Assembly (NCBI GenBank): GCA_032622095.1 | Contig: CP136066.1 | Location: 133,329,917-133,393,916 of the forward strand | From: Siphonodentalium dalli | Taxonomy: Eukaryota > Mollusca > Scaphopoda > Gadilida > Siphonodentaliidae | Direction: 5' to 3' | Length of the DNA: 64,000 nt | Made by a program: the position numbers and the translations under genes | Notes under the pieces: generated by a model | What the model saw: the letters and a program-made list of their open reading frames with translations, nothing else | Told to the model about the DNA's origin: nothing | Database searches by the model: none | Part shown: in pieces, positions 22,363 through 37,300 of the stretch | Layout: the number at the start of each line of letters is the position of its first letter | Numbering within the stretch: the first letter of the stretch is position 1

Positions 22363-25300
22363 AACCAAATCTTGAGTGGGTTGGGCCGTGTCCCAGTACA
22401 CGATGAGAGCCCGATGAAAAACCAGCTGCAAGCTCCCAAGAAAGGGCCTGACACCAACTACTTGGAGACATGCCATTGTCGATAAGGAGGAGGTATCATT
22501 GACCAATAGTCCTGACCGGGAAGCGAATGGGTATTACACAGACATACGTTGCAAGGCTCAGGCCGTATGAAGAACAGGGCTCAGAATTGGAGTTTCACAG
22601 CAGAAAACTTAGTTTGAAGCCTGGAGTTCGAGATATGACCGACTAAGATGAAATAAGCCATGACATTTTTCCCCGATGACGTTCCCAAATGTGGAAATGC
22701 CCACCAACACAGTTAAACCCAACTGACCAATCACAGGCTACTGAATCCATGACAGAAAGGCAGCCAGGAACCGAAATTCCAATGTCGTTAAGGTGGAAAT
22801 CCACAAAAACAAAAATTGGACTAACGATGCATCAGGATTGTGGCACAAGCCCAAAACCAGCAGAAACCGACAGCAGGTATGTAATGAAAAGCAGACCAAG
22901 GGCCACCGCGCCCCAACTGTTCGAGCTCTGCTGACTGGTCCCCGACGAGTCGATGGCGCAAGATATCCCTTCTGGTAAGGATGGGGTGCCCCTCCAATGG
23001 GACCCTGTTCCGGAGACAACCATCGCCCGAAGTGCGAATCGAGAGGGCGGATCATATGATCTGGCATCCGACACCCAATGCTAATGAATCTCGCACGAGG
23101 AGAAGCATCTGGCAAGAATTTTCATCCGGCTTTATGAATTGTGCCCAACACGATTCATATGCTGCCCCACAGGTGCAACATTATCCTGCATTGGCAATCG
23201 CTGAGGTCAGCAAAGGACCGAGTGGGGTGCTGAACTAGACCTCATGTCAACAGTGTTCTGAAATTGAGCATATGTCGAACCATGGATAATGGACTCATCT
23301 ATGTATGACTGGACAACAAAAGTGAAATCCATGTTGAGTTAGCACTGAAAGCAACCTGAAGACAAAATATATGTCATTCGTATCTATTACGGAAACACAG
23401 CGAGGTCGGAGATAAAGCATGTATGCTTGTTTATCTCTGATTCTTGCGTCCCAAATCGAGATGTAAATATTTACCCTATCGAGCACCCGAACCAGTCCAG
23501 AACACGTCTTAAAAAGTCAGGAAAATGAAAGGGCGAGAGTCATATACTAATCTAGTGATATGAATGACTATAGACATTCTCCAGCAAAGCCTGTGACCAT
23601 GAAAGAGCTGGATGGAACATGGAAAGAAGCAACCACTTATAAAGCAAGAAGTTGAACACATCCCAACCCGAGAACAGTAAAATGGTTGAATACCTCTCAG
23701 GATGGTCGAACCCAGGTCGCCAAGTGTGCAGTCCGATGGCATAACCACCCATCTCTGACGACGTTAGGCAGGGTACAAACTGACCGGCATCACAGGGCAA
23801 GTTGCTACCCAAATGCTAACAAAAGCCATGCAACTTGTATCCTATTTCCTCATTTGACTGTCCCAGGGTATGCCAACAGTCGTCCCATAGTATCCGACTT
23901 GGAGTCCCTGTCGATAGTCCAGAAAGCCCACCAAATGCGGCCAATGGGTTCGATGGGTAGCCCCAACCCGCGACCTGTTTGGTGGGACTATCATCCTGAG
24001 TGCTAATTACGCCAATGAAGTTAACACTATACATCGACAAGTGACAGTGTCCTGGTCGTAAAGGTTTCTATCTCTTCCTTGGAACCCTCGAAACAAGGGA
24101 AAGCACTCTGATGTTCTGTTAAATTGTAAATGATTGTAGAACAATGCTATCAAATCATGTCAATCTGAGGTTATTTGCTAATCAAAATTCGACATTAATT
24201 TTCTTCCTGCGCTTGGCTGCATCAGAGAACACTGAACAACTAACTGAGCTCCCTCGTAAGCGCATGTAAAGGTGACCCGAAAGGAATGTCGAAAGCCCTT
24301 TCACCTCGTGCTGGAGCGACTGCTCGATCTGATCCTGATCTCCATCCGTCGATGGAGTGTTAACAGCACAATACACCACGACAAGCTTCATTTCTAATTG
24401 CATGTGAGGTCTGGTCATTGGGGACCCCGGAGGAATGTCCAGAGCCTGTACATCTCGGGGTGGAGCAGCAGCAGGACCGATCCCGATATCCAACCGACCG
24501 AACTGGCGATGGGAGGTTAGTAGGTACCAGTTCCCAAGCAAGCTTCCTGCTATAATGGCGTCAGGGAATAAGATCTTTTGTTTTCATTTAAAATCAAACC
24601 CGAAGTTACTGGCAGCTGTTGGCCAGAATGCGGCCAGTAACCTGTCTGCCAAGCCCCCGGAAGTGGTGACTTATAATAAGGAGGAAACAAGCCTGTGAAC
24701 TGTGATCCCATTCCAAGCCCAGCTGGGGCAGAAGGCATGGAGGATAAACTTTCAGGTGCCAAATAATTGCGTAAATGTAATAATTTGAGAAAAAGTCTCC
24801 TAATTTGAATTGAGACAAAGTAAAATGGCCATTCGACTAGTAATTTTAGCCCAAATTTCCACACACTATGATCATAAGGCACCGGAGAGCATGGTCAGGG
24901 ATCACCGAGGGTGTATCCCCCAGCCGCGCTGACCCCGAGATGACGACTTGTAGCGATGGACGGCGTGTGTCGAGTGTTTTAGTAGAGCTCAGTGGTCACT
25001 AAATCATGTTATCATCAAATTATCTAACTCATAATATTCAATGTATTGTTTATGTATACATGCATTGAGGGTAGAATAACTTTTATATTATTTAAAGTGA
25101 TGTGAAACACTCCGGTAGGGTGATCAAATAGAAATGGAGAATAATCTTGTTCAAAGTAGTAATTTTTACAAATATTATATCCAAATTGACAACACATACC
25201 ATCATTCTTATATATTAATTAAATGCAGTGACTCTCGATTGCGAAATCATTTTCATTTGTTTATCACTGATAGATGCGTCCCAAATCGAGTAGTAAATAT

Positions 25301-28300
25301 TTACAATTGAGCGTAGTTCAGACAATGTTTTCGATGGAGTGGTCTGGTCGATTTGCTTCAGATTTTTGGTGATGTTAGTAGAATGTTGCATTCCTTCAGT
25401 TGGCATAGCGCCTGATTACTAACTTATCAGGTTCACACACCCAAACAAGTACATAATATGTCTTTAAACCAAAAAGAAAGATTCCATTTTATCTGGCTGT
25501 AATCCGGTTAAAACCATTTGACAATTTGAGTGATCAATTTATTTTAATACATGATTGAGAAAGTGAGACATGTAAAATGCTATAAATTAGTGCAAAGAAT
25601 ACTGATTTGTTTAAAAAAAATATTCTATCTTATTTGAAACAAGAGTGGTCAATTAAAATTGTGAGAGCTTGAAGTTTCATAGTAATAGAAAATACAGACT
25701 ACCAAAACTCACATAGATATGGATGAACACCAGCCATGACAATAGCTCATGTTGACTATATCAACTTGGCAAAAAGTGAATGAGCATATAAAACACACCT
25801 TCATAATCTCATCCGCCCTGGGCAAGTCTGTATAGAAGTAGTATGCCCACAATTTACTGGCTGCTTTTACCGAGTGAGCATTCGACATGCACATGTCATC
25901 CACTGAAAAGAAGTGCAAAACATGAATATGTCAGATTACATGATACTGTAAGTTAACCTATTGCAAGATTATAGAGATTGGGGGTTCAACATACACAGGT
26001 CAAACATAGGTTATACACAGGTTAAGTTTATTGGGGTTTGATGTCATTTCCACCGCCAGGCCATATCAGGAAGTCAGTTTTATTGGCGGAGGAAAGACCA
26101 TGCAGAGAGTTAATTAATCCTGACCAATCCAGTCCCAGTCCAAAAAAATGCTTTTTGCCTGAAATTTTGAGAAAAACCCTGTGTCAATGCATTCTCTTAT
26201 ATATGTGAGTCCCCCATAGGGAGCCTTGCATATAAAAGAGAATACATTGGCCTAACAATATTGATCTTGACCTTGTAAACCAGTACATTTTCTTATGTGA
26301 GGCACCCTACGGTAGTTCAGATTACACCCCAACATCACCTTTCTATGGTCTAATAAATTTATACAATATAAAAGCGCATTTATAAAACCATTATAATGAG
26401 TAATTATATATGCCATCAACGTCCTTTTTCGGTTGATCTATGAGGGTATAGACCGATCAGTAGATGAATAACATACTGTATAATTCCGCGAAGTATGTTA
26501 TTCGTCTACTGATCGGTCTATACGCTCATAGATCAACCGAAAAAACGACGTTGATGGCTTATAATTACAACTATAACACTTTATTTTCAACTATCTACTA
26601 TTAATCCATCTCAGAAAATTAATTGCCAAAACATGATTTTCCGTTGGACGATCTCAAAATTTGGTTGATGGGCCGAAAATAAATTGGCCGAAATTGTCAA
26701 CGAGCATCTTCGTCAAGCAAACTTTCAGAAAATAAATATTTACGCTTCAACTTCAATTTTCAGCAATAAACAATCCATGATAAAAAGAATTACTTGTTTG
26801 GCTACGATTTAAGTTTAAAATGACTCAACAACAACCCAATAATTATCAACACACACAGTCGAATCCGCGATCTCCGGTAAAATTAACTCCAGACCAGTCC
26901 AGACTCCAGTCCGATCACGGCCGATGTAATTTGTAAACAAAAATGCCCTGATCATATCTAATGTTCTCGTGACAAATGTCATGTCATTAGCATTGTAATA
27001 AAGCTGAAAAATGTTAAAAGGGTTGTAATCGGGTAACACATTTTATTTATTTCCAATAAATTTTGCCATGTTGATCAGCCTGATTTATGATAAGTTGTGT
27101 TCACAGCAGTAACTATACACGTTGTCATAGACGCTTTTTGAAAATTGGACAAATAAAAAACGCGACAGTTTTCGAGTTGTTTTTTCACTGAAATTCTAAT
27201 GGAGTTCTCGGTCCGCGCTTTCGCGTCATCCGGGGACGTCGTGTGTGGCGACGGTTATAGACTCGCCCAATTTTTTTAAAGTGTCACTACGCGATGTGAC
27301 TCGTCTACTGCAAAGTCTATGCACTGATAGACGCAGGTCACGCGGTAGCCTCTCGACCAATCAAATGACTGCATTTCGACGAAAACGAAAGTAGTTGTAA
27401 TTATACCATTATAATCAGGAAATACACTCTAAATATGTTGTTTGAACATATACATACTAGTATATAAGAGAGAATTCACTTCTCCTCAGGACAACAAGAG
27501 CTACGCTGGGCGTGCAAAATTGGCGGACGGAACTCAAATTTGAACTTGACCTGTGTTTTGGTGGGAGAAAGTAATATACCAAATTATCATTGAATCCGAT
27601 AAGCTCTAGTAAAGTTATCATCTGGACAACAAATTTCAGGGATTTTCAAAGTCAAATTACGTCAAATAAGGGGCATAACTCCGGTGAAAATTTGCGGACG
27701 GAACCCAAATTCGAACTTGAGCTGTCTTTTCTCCTAATAAACCCACATACCAAACTTGATTGAAATCGGTTCACTCGAACTAAAGTTATCATCCGGACAA
27801 CAAATTTCAGGGATTTTCTAAGTCAAATTACGTAAAAAAAGGGGCCATAACTCTCGCAAAAATTATCGGATTAAAACGAAATTCAGACTTGAGCTGTATT
27901 TCGATATATGTAATCCACAAAAAAACAGGTTTTGCGTATAAACATTCCAAAATCAAGTTATCATTCGGAAACCAAAAAACATAAGAAAAACTGAATTTTC
28001 TGAGTTGAAAAAGGGGCATAACTCTGCCAAAAATGGTCGGACAGAACCCAAGTTCGAACTTGACCTGTGTTTTGGTGGGAGAAAGTAATATACCAAATTT
28101 GGATTCATTCCAATAAACTATACTAAAGTTATCATCCGGACAACAAATTTCAAGGATTTTCTAAGTAAAAAAACGTCAAATAAGGGGCATAACTCCGGTG
28201 AAAATTGGCGGGCGGAACTCAAATTCGAACTTGAACTTACTTTTCGGCTAATAAACCCACAGACCAAATTTTATTAAATTTGGTTCGCTCTAACTAAAAA

Positions 28301-31300
28301 CCGGAAACCAGGTTAACGGACGCCCGCCCGGACGGACGGACGGACAGACCAATGCTATAATACGGCCGTTTTTCAAACGGGCGTATAAAAATAGGGAGAA
28401 GTGGCACAATTCAGGGAGAAGATGTCTCCTAACTTGCCTTCCAGGCTGGTCCGGCACTGTATGCATTGTATGTTTTATAACTTAAAATGTCTGAAACACT
28501 TAACAAAAAACATAATATTTCTGGGAAAGTTAGCTAATGATATTAAAAGACATGACAGATCCAAATACCGATAGAACTAATCAGCTGGAAAATGATGTCA
28601 TCGCAGTGGGATTTTGTGAGTGCACTTTCATTGAGGATCATGAGAAATGCGACGGCATTAAAGTCAAATTCTTTGAGGATGTGTGAGATTTCTAATGTTA
28701 TGTTATTTTAAGAATTTATTATCTGTTACCATATAGTATATTTAGCAATAAACTGTCAAATTTGAAAGTTTGTATAAACAAAATCTCCATAATTTGGTCC
28801 AAATCTCCCTAATTCTGAAGACCAATCTCCCTATTTGGGCTCCTAACAGGTTAACATGTATGCCGCCGACAGAGAAATAACATTTTCAAATAGAAAATAC
28901 ATATTCCCTAATAAGATACTTACACACTGAACTACATGGTATATTCATTTTTATTCACAAGAAGGATCTATGAGATCCGTTTAAAATTTATTATTTTGGT
29001 ACGAAATAGCTTAAGTACCTTTTTTTTAATCATTATTATTATGACGTAGCAGGTCAAGGTCATTTGTCCACTAGTTGTATATAAGAAAGTGGACACACAA
29101 TTCGGCCTTTTGAGGGAAAATCCCAATTTGGGAGGGACATGTGAGTTCAGTGTGTAAGTATCTTATCAGGGAATATGTATTTTCTATTTGAAAATGTTAT
29201 ATTCCCCTCAAAGATACGTTACACACTGAACTACATGGTAGAATCAACTCATAGGAGGAGGCTGCGAGGAATGAGATACTATTGTATTTTAGTTGAGAAT
29301 AATTCGTTTGAACCTGCTGAGTTTTTTAGCAACAAATGGATAAAAAAGGTACCGATTTGCAGATTTGATTGATGATACAAGGTAGAGTGGAGAAAGTGGA
29401 AGAATGAGCCCAATGGCTGAAACTCTGCACCTCCCCCCTTTGGTTCTGAAGTCAGACAAACCTGTAATTGTGAAATCTCCCCAAGGTCATATGCAGGTAC
29501 ATGCATGTGCCACCTCCTCCCTGGAGTAAGCTGGTCATATGCAGAAAGCATAGATCACCCTGCTCCATGATATGTGACTGAACGAACCAAGATATCCCGA
29601 CGTTTCGACACCAGAGGAAGGAAATCTATTGTTACCTGAATGGTCAATCTGGATGTAACACGAGGAAGTGGCAACTGTAAATACGATTAGAAACATACCA
29701 CCAACTCATGTATGGTGAAGAAAACCCAGATTTAAATAGCCACCGCATCATGCTTGTAAGGGACCTTGTCAAATTACAAGCGGAAATTCCGCCGGAGAAC
29801 GGAGTTTTTTTCTCCGCTCTCCGCTAAAAACTCCGTTCTCCGCTTGTGAAATTTTAACGCACACAGGAGTTTTTCCTCCGCTGTAAACTCCGGTAGTAAT
29901 TACAGCTAACTCCGTTCAAATTGACAGAAACTCCGCTGAATCCAGAGCTGTAACTCCGCTGTGGCGAGAGCGGAAACTTCGATGAGGTCACGAGCTGAAA
30001 CCGGAGCGGTATCAAACTCCTCTGTTAGGCCGAGGAGCTTGTCCAAATTAAATTGGAATTTCCGTCGGAGAACTTTTATAAATAGAAGATTAAAGTCCCA
30101 AATAAATTATTCTCAAACCCCGGTTTATATTATAGGCAACACATGTAGGCTATTTAGTATTTTCCCTGTCACATTTCAATCCTACGTTTTGATGTGCCGC
30201 AAAACCATCACTGTGGGTGACAAAGCCCCGAATATCTCGTGAAGCAAGTGCTATTAAGGGGGAAGTCAAATGACCAATCCTTTTGAATGGGGATTTCCAT
30301 GCAAACCACACCAACAAAAGTTATATATGAAACATTGTCTGGGAACTATTTACAGCAGCCATATGATTAAACAGACATAACATTTAACTGGCTGGGTTTG
30401 GTAAATATGCAATTTTTGCTATAAATTAATTTGGGAACTACAACTAGGAAAAAAGAAAAAGAAAAAAAAATAAAAAAATATTCTCAATGGAACAAATTCT
30501 AAGCCGACCCGCCATATAAATGTGTATTGTTTTCAATACCGCACAGCAGTCACACCAGGAAATATCTGCAATTTGTAACTTTTACTGCAGAGATTTGCAT
30601 GGAAATGTCCATTAAAAATTGGTCACTTGACATCCTCCTTAATTTGCTGCGTTGCCGAATTCTGAAATTATACCGTAATCCAGTGCTGCCGTAAACAATG
30701 CAAATTTTGATTTCGTACGAGTAATTTTGCGATTAGGTAACTTGTCCTCATTTGGTTCATCGGTCACCCTTTAATGTGCAAACCAGTATCAAAAGAAGAA
30801 TAAAGACTAAAATAAATTATTCCCCCTAACCCGGTTTATAGTATACTTTCCGTGTGGCATGTTTCAATTTTTCATTCTTTGTCAAACTCACTTTTAATGG
30901 TGAACGCAAAACAGGGGGTTTACAGCTAGCCTAAAATGCAATAAAAATCATAGGTCATGTGTTTACTTTTAAAAATAAATCCCCAAGTGTACGACAGGGC
31001 TATCCCACAGCCAAATTTGATCTGGAAAAATCCAGAACTACAGCAGCTAGTTAAATAAATTTCCCGCTCACAAAAATCCATTCCTCCATTCATTCACCAG
31101 TTTAAATTATTTAGATATTATGTACAAATCAAATAAACGCGATGTCATCCTTTAATAACGTGTCGCATGTATCAGGTGAAGGTCATTCTTCAGTTACCTT
31201 CACCTTTAGCATTCCACGGTGTACTCGCTCCCCGACTCTAGAACACATTTAGCTCCCTGATTCCTATAGGAAAACATGGATGGCGACGAGTCGCTAATGG

Positions 31301-34300
31301 TGAAAACTATTTTAAACTCTGTTAATTTGGCACCCGGAACGATTTTATCGCTGCCGAGTTGTATCTGAGTATGTTATTTATAGGAAACAGGCGACATATG
31401 CCCGATATTTTGTGTTTAGTGCTTTTATCTGAGATAAGTTTGTCCGGGCACCTGCAAGGTTTTAAAAGCCTGCATAACTTGAATATATTATATTAGGATA
31501 CCGATATATAAACTCTATTAAACACTTATTTTTGGGACTTTATGTCCAGTAACTGTGGAACTATTTATAGGCTTTAAATTATAGCAGCCTGGTATCTTGA
31601 AAAGTTTAAAATTAATTGGGTCTCTTAATTGAACCTCATTCGGCCGGAGTCATTGGAAATTGACACGAAATAGACCTCGTACAGTATACTCCAAGCGTAA
31701 AAATGTCGTTATTTGAATATTCATCATTATTTAGACCGAGAAACATTTCCAATCACAGTCCAATGGGGAGAAAATAGTCAAATATTATGGGAGGCTAAAT
31801 GAAATGTACAGAAGCATAATCCAATTGTGTTGAAACGAAAATTAAAAAATCATTTAACCAAATAACACAACCCAGCGAGAAGATTGAATCTGCCGGTTTA
31901 ATATTCATGAGTGACAGGTCATGGGGCGGAGCTAAATGGGAATCCACCAATCGCGTAACGAATAGATAAATAGTGAAGAAATTGCACAATGGCTTGCCAA
32001 CAAAATACTAAACAGTTAGTGATAAATGAATTATAACTAGATGAATATGCAGATTGTGAACCGAACTTGCTAGAATATTAGATACTATGACAATCAGTGA
32101 TGAATAAAGTGTACTTTGGTACGAATAAAGTGTACATCAATGCAATAAAAGTGAAGTGAAATGACATGATTTACGTGTTGGCCTATATATAATAAAGTAC
32201 GGAATTGGAATCGAAAAAGAGCATGCATCGATCACTAATTATTACTGCCAATTAATCAAACAATACCTAATATTATAAGACAATGCAAACAACATGTTAA
32301 CAGAGGGGTAAATCGTAGATAAGCTACAGTGCAAGTATGACTGAATTAATTCTTCTTTGCCATTCATATATGGCTGATAATAAAATACAGGGTGTGTTTC
32401 CTAGTAGAACGGAGATTTATATTTGTAGGTGGAACACTCAGATGTGAGCGCATTCAAATCCAGCGGACTTCGATGGAAACTCCGCAGTAATTCCGATGAA
32501 CGTAACAAAACTCCGCTATAACGTCACGGAAACTCCGTTATGTCGTAACAAAAACTCCGCCGGAAACTTCGCTAAAACTCCGATGAAATTAACAAAAACT
32601 CTGGCGTGTTTTACGCTATTTACCTTACAGGAGAGCGGAGTTTTTAGCGGAGAGCGGAGAAAAAAACTCCGTTCTCGGCGGACTTTCCGCTTGTAATTTG
32701 ACAAGGTCCCTAAGGTCTGCGACCTACTGGCAGTAAATGTGCAAACCCCAAATCGACAAACTGATCAAGGCGCAAAATAAGTATTTTCTGACTGACCGTC
32801 AAAACGACAGTATTTTACTTCAGTTAATAAATACACTGGACAGAGGCCATATTCCGTCGGTCAATGCCCCTGATCGGTATTTACTTTAAGTCTGGAATAC
32901 TGGTAACAAAAACCCCAGGTAACTAAGTCCATCAAGAGTGTTATATGACTTGGAAAGTCCCAAAATGTTTTATGGTATCGAAATAATCGAGAAGAAAAAG
33001 TTCGGAGAGTCCTGAGTTGTAAACTACCTCCACAGCCTGTCAATCCAATAGTGTATGCAGTTACATGTACACTTGATTGAAAGGAATACTTTGCAGTCTG
33101 CATGTAACATATTAGAAAATGTGTAGAAGGAGGAGACCCATCGTGATAGAACTACTCCAAACAGTCTGAAAGAAAGAACAGGCCATGGATGTTTAAGGTC
33201 TAAAAACAACCAGAAAGTCGATAACAAGAAGATTGTGTCTTCTTGTTATTCACTGATTGTTCTTAACAGACGAAGGGCCCGGGTCCATGAGCTGTTCTTG
33301 TTTTTTGCTCACCGCATCCACCAAGGAGAAAGCACACAGCAATGCCCAAAGCAACCGACCAACCAACCACAGCAGAACCACGGGCAACCCTCCAGGACCC
33401 AGCCGTAAACACGGCCGGCCGCCACCCATCGGAAAACTCTCGCTGAGAGCCCTCCGATGAACGGCAACAAGCCACACCCCCGACCAAATCCCGAAAAACC
33501 ACCCACAACTCCGCCGCGGCCAATCACCCCGAGCACCACTGTATACTCGTTCGACATGTGATCGAGGAGGTACGCCAGTGATGTGAACAGAAGGGCAAAA
33601 TTTACTGAAGACCAGTCACATGTGTATGGTCGGACGGTTGTCTGCCGCTCATACAGCGAGGACCCGGACCCTAGTTCCTCCCCGCGGGCAGAGACTGTCG
33701 CCAACAATGATTGCCTCATGTGCGCCGTTAGACAAATAGCTCGTCTGTTGGAGTAATTCAAGACAGCATGTCAAAAAAGGAGCACTGAGTACAGTAATGC
33801 CCAAAACAACTGACCCTCCCCCAACCACTGCAGAACCACGGGCAACTCCCCCGGACCCAGCAGAAAGCATGACCCACAGCCACCAGCAGAAAACTCTCAG
33901 CGAGAGTCCCCCCGACAACCGGCAACGAGCCACAATCCCACCAAACCAGAAAAGCCACCCACAACTCCCCAGCGGCAAAGGACTCAATCAAGCAGGGCAT
34001 CAACGAGTTTTGTTGGCATGACGCAGGGCTCAAAGTTCTGAAATGCACCTGTTCCCATGGAACAGGTTATTACCTACCGTACCTGCCACCCCAGAAGATT
34101 GCGTGAGTTCAATTGTCTATATCGTAACCCGATAAGCTAACCCAAACTGTAAAGCCATGATATTGAGCGAGAATAGATCTAATCCTGGTACTACAGGGAA
34201 AGATCATTGGGATTGTCCTAAGGCTGTAGAGTCAAAAGCTGATGAATGTTCTACGCAAAGAGAAACGTGATTCACAACTTGGTTCGCAGAAAAAAAACAG

Positions 34301-37300
34301 CCCCAAGGACAATGCTAATAATCAGTGACAAAGTGGAAAGGTAATAAGTTTGAGCCCTGGTAAAACCTCATGATTTTAAAACAAATTGAGTGTCTGTTAA
34401 AAGTCTTTGCCCTGGCCGATGACTGTGCTATGTTCACTGTTATGGACAGCACCCGAGATTACCCGGCATTAGACGGCGCGCTGTCTGGTGGCCCATTGCT
34501 CGGTCCCCCCTCGAAACCCCCAGGACCCATATCGGAGGAGAGAAACTGCGTCTGCAACCCCTCGATGCCTTGCAATTAACTTAGTTCTTTTTTACAGACA
34601 AGAAAAAGCAGCAAGAGCTCTCCGAAATCCAAAGTGAGAATCAGGATTCGCGTTGGATGGCAAGTAGCCCTGTTAATTAGAATTGTAATCTAAATGTGGG
34701 ATCGTCAGATTCAAGCAATGGATTTGTTATCTTTAGAGTAAAAAACTGAAGAAACAGGACTGTGTAAAGCCTGGGAGAGACATCGAGGTGTGATTAATGT
34801 GCAGACTGTTTCCCCCCCTAACCGGAGCCAGCTTAAACCCTGACGGGAAGCAGAATCATACCGTGCAGCCAGTAGGGCAGCGGCGACCTACTTGGTCACG
34901 ACACGAATCCAGATACCTGACCAACATGACGACACCACACTAGTGTTTCTAAATGAACACAATCTGCATGGTGAATGGGCAGATCAGTCAAATATACATA
35001 GAATGAACCGAAACTTTGGATGACACTAGCCCAAGATCTGAGATATTACTTGATTCGTGTATCACCCCCCAAGACAGTTACTATGAATCGCTACCGCCCC
35101 AGTGGCTACACTGGCTACAACTTGCCTCCCGCCAAATAGCAAGCATTTTAAGGCCATGCAGAGTCCCGGGAAATGGTCTTAACAGCAATTCCACCCGAGG
35201 GTAGACGCCAGGGAGCAACTTACTTGGAAATTTTTATTATCAAACAAATAGCCTCACATTGACATGATGAGATAGTATTTTGTTCTCAATCTCAAAGTTG
35301 ACATAAAATTTATACCAAATTGCATGGCTATTATCCAAGTTTGTATGGCAAATTGTGACGTGATGCGATACCAGTTAAGTTGCTCCCTAGGGGGCTGACA
35401 GATTTTGTACATCGCACCTGCTTGTGAAAGGGAGATGGGAGGACGAAATCAGAGGTAGGATCCAGCAGGAGCGGACGAGCATGGTCGGATCCGTGAACCC
35501 TGGAACCCACCCTCGGAACAGTATGGCGCCTTTTGCCTACAGTGACATTGGAAACCGGAACCGGAAGTTGGGAAATTACCCACAATTTTCAACAGAACAA
35601 TATAGTTTTTAATTTTATTTTGCATAAAACAAATAAACAAGCGAAATTGAATGAAATTGTCACTGATATTAATTTAATAATTATTGTGTCGTTTCCCAAA
35701 TTGAAACGATGTCACAACAAGTTAAAAATTTGGAACGGAGTTGTTAAATGAAGCCGACAATAATATGTGGTTCATTTGCACATAGTCGTTGTACTTCCCT
35801 TCGATCGTGGTCACAAGATGAAAAAGAGGCCGAATTGTGTGTCCACTCGCTTATATACAACTAGTGGACAAATGACCTTGACCTGCTACGTCATAATAAT
35901 AATGATTAAAAAAAAAGGTACTTAAGCTATTTCGTACCAAAATAATAAATTTTAAACGGATCTCATAGATCCTTTCTTGTGAATAAAAATGAATATACCA
36001 TGTAGTTCAGTGTGTAACGTATCTTTGAGGGGAATATTGATGACCAGAAACGAACTTACCTTCTGTTTGTATATTTGTTTATAATGTATATAACCTAATA
36101 AATAATTCACCATTCTATACTGCCAGTGGGGGGGGGGGGGGATTTGATATTTACAGCTCTGTGGAAAAATAATTTTACCTAATAAAATGAAATTAGGTAA
36201 AGATAAAAAACATCAATGATGTAAAATAAATACTGATAATTTTTTATCAATAAATTGACGTCAGTAGAGAGTTGTGGTGGCTGGGATAGTGACGTTGTCA
36301 CCTCTCAGTGTTGGCTGTGAGCAATAATATTGGTATTAACTTGGTAATGTGTATGTTGGGTAAAGCGCTAAGCTTAAATACTTACACTGGTTGATAGTGT
36401 GGGGGCTGTGTTCTCTCAGATTTAGAAGACCATCAAACATCAGATAGTCATCTATATTGTATGGGTTATCTTTTAGGTGGCTCATAGCTCGGGAAATGGC
36501 TTCACTATGAACAGAATATGAGAATTTAAAGAAACATAACTCAATAGGACAGTAACATGTAAATAAGTAGACCATGACTACTACCTCCACTTAACTTTGC
36601 ATTTCAACTTCTGAGAAAAAGTAGCTTTTATGAAAAAATTTATTCTAGGAACAAACTTTGTTTACATAATACAACCATTTTTTCAAAAGCAGATATAACG
36701 AAAATATTATGGCGCAACTATTTATTTACCATTACGACCAATAACTTAACACTCTTTAATTTCAGGATTACTTTCAAAACATTCGGTGTCAACATTGTAG
36801 CACATGCTTCAGCTTTCATCCAGCTAAATGAAAAAACCTTGACACCTCCATATCACAGGATCAAACGTTAAAACACATTACTGGTGAATGATTTCCCTGA
36901 TGTACGGGCGACATGTATATAATATGTATATTATATCATACTATTTATATTCTTTTTTGTAATTAGCTCTCTGTAATTCTCAATATGCATTTCCTCAGAA
37001 TAAATCATCATCAGTACAGGCCAGTCATTTAATGGTGAATACCTGCCCCCAAAATGCAATTATATTAATAATTTCAACAATAATAGAAGAGCTCGAGATC
37101 AAGTTAAATCATATAAAAGAGTGAATCACCTGTCAGGTAGAGAGAGAAAATTTACTGGCACATCAGATCTTTCTTCTCTTTTCTCGTTTTCTACCACGAG
37201 CTTGAGCGATCCCTGGAAGATTAGACAAGCATTATAATCCTGGCCTACTTCTGTACATGTATGAACATATTACCAATTTAACAGAAAATCCTTTAAAGAG

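Larger units (their letters stand above)
28877..36037. mobile_element. DIRS family 3 element (non-autonomous), host of a nested insertion
   Basis: The left inverted repeat (28877-29106) and right inverted repeat (35828-36037) are reverse complements over about 205 bp, from CACACTGAACTACATGG to GGCCGAATTG. The internal complementary region (29140-29245) joins both ends. Length is about 4.2 kb once the 2.95-kb insertion is removed. No reverse transcriptase or recombinase was recognised inside, so it depends on another element or is decayed. Confidence 0.75.

Noticed and set aside
22034-22471. Glycine-rich 145-codon frame on the minus strand
   Set aside because: It is produced by a C36 homopolymer next to a TA microsatellite.
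33250-34048. Frames of 86-150 codons on both strands
   Set aside because: They arise in a GC-rich direct duplication and have no recognisable domain on either strand.
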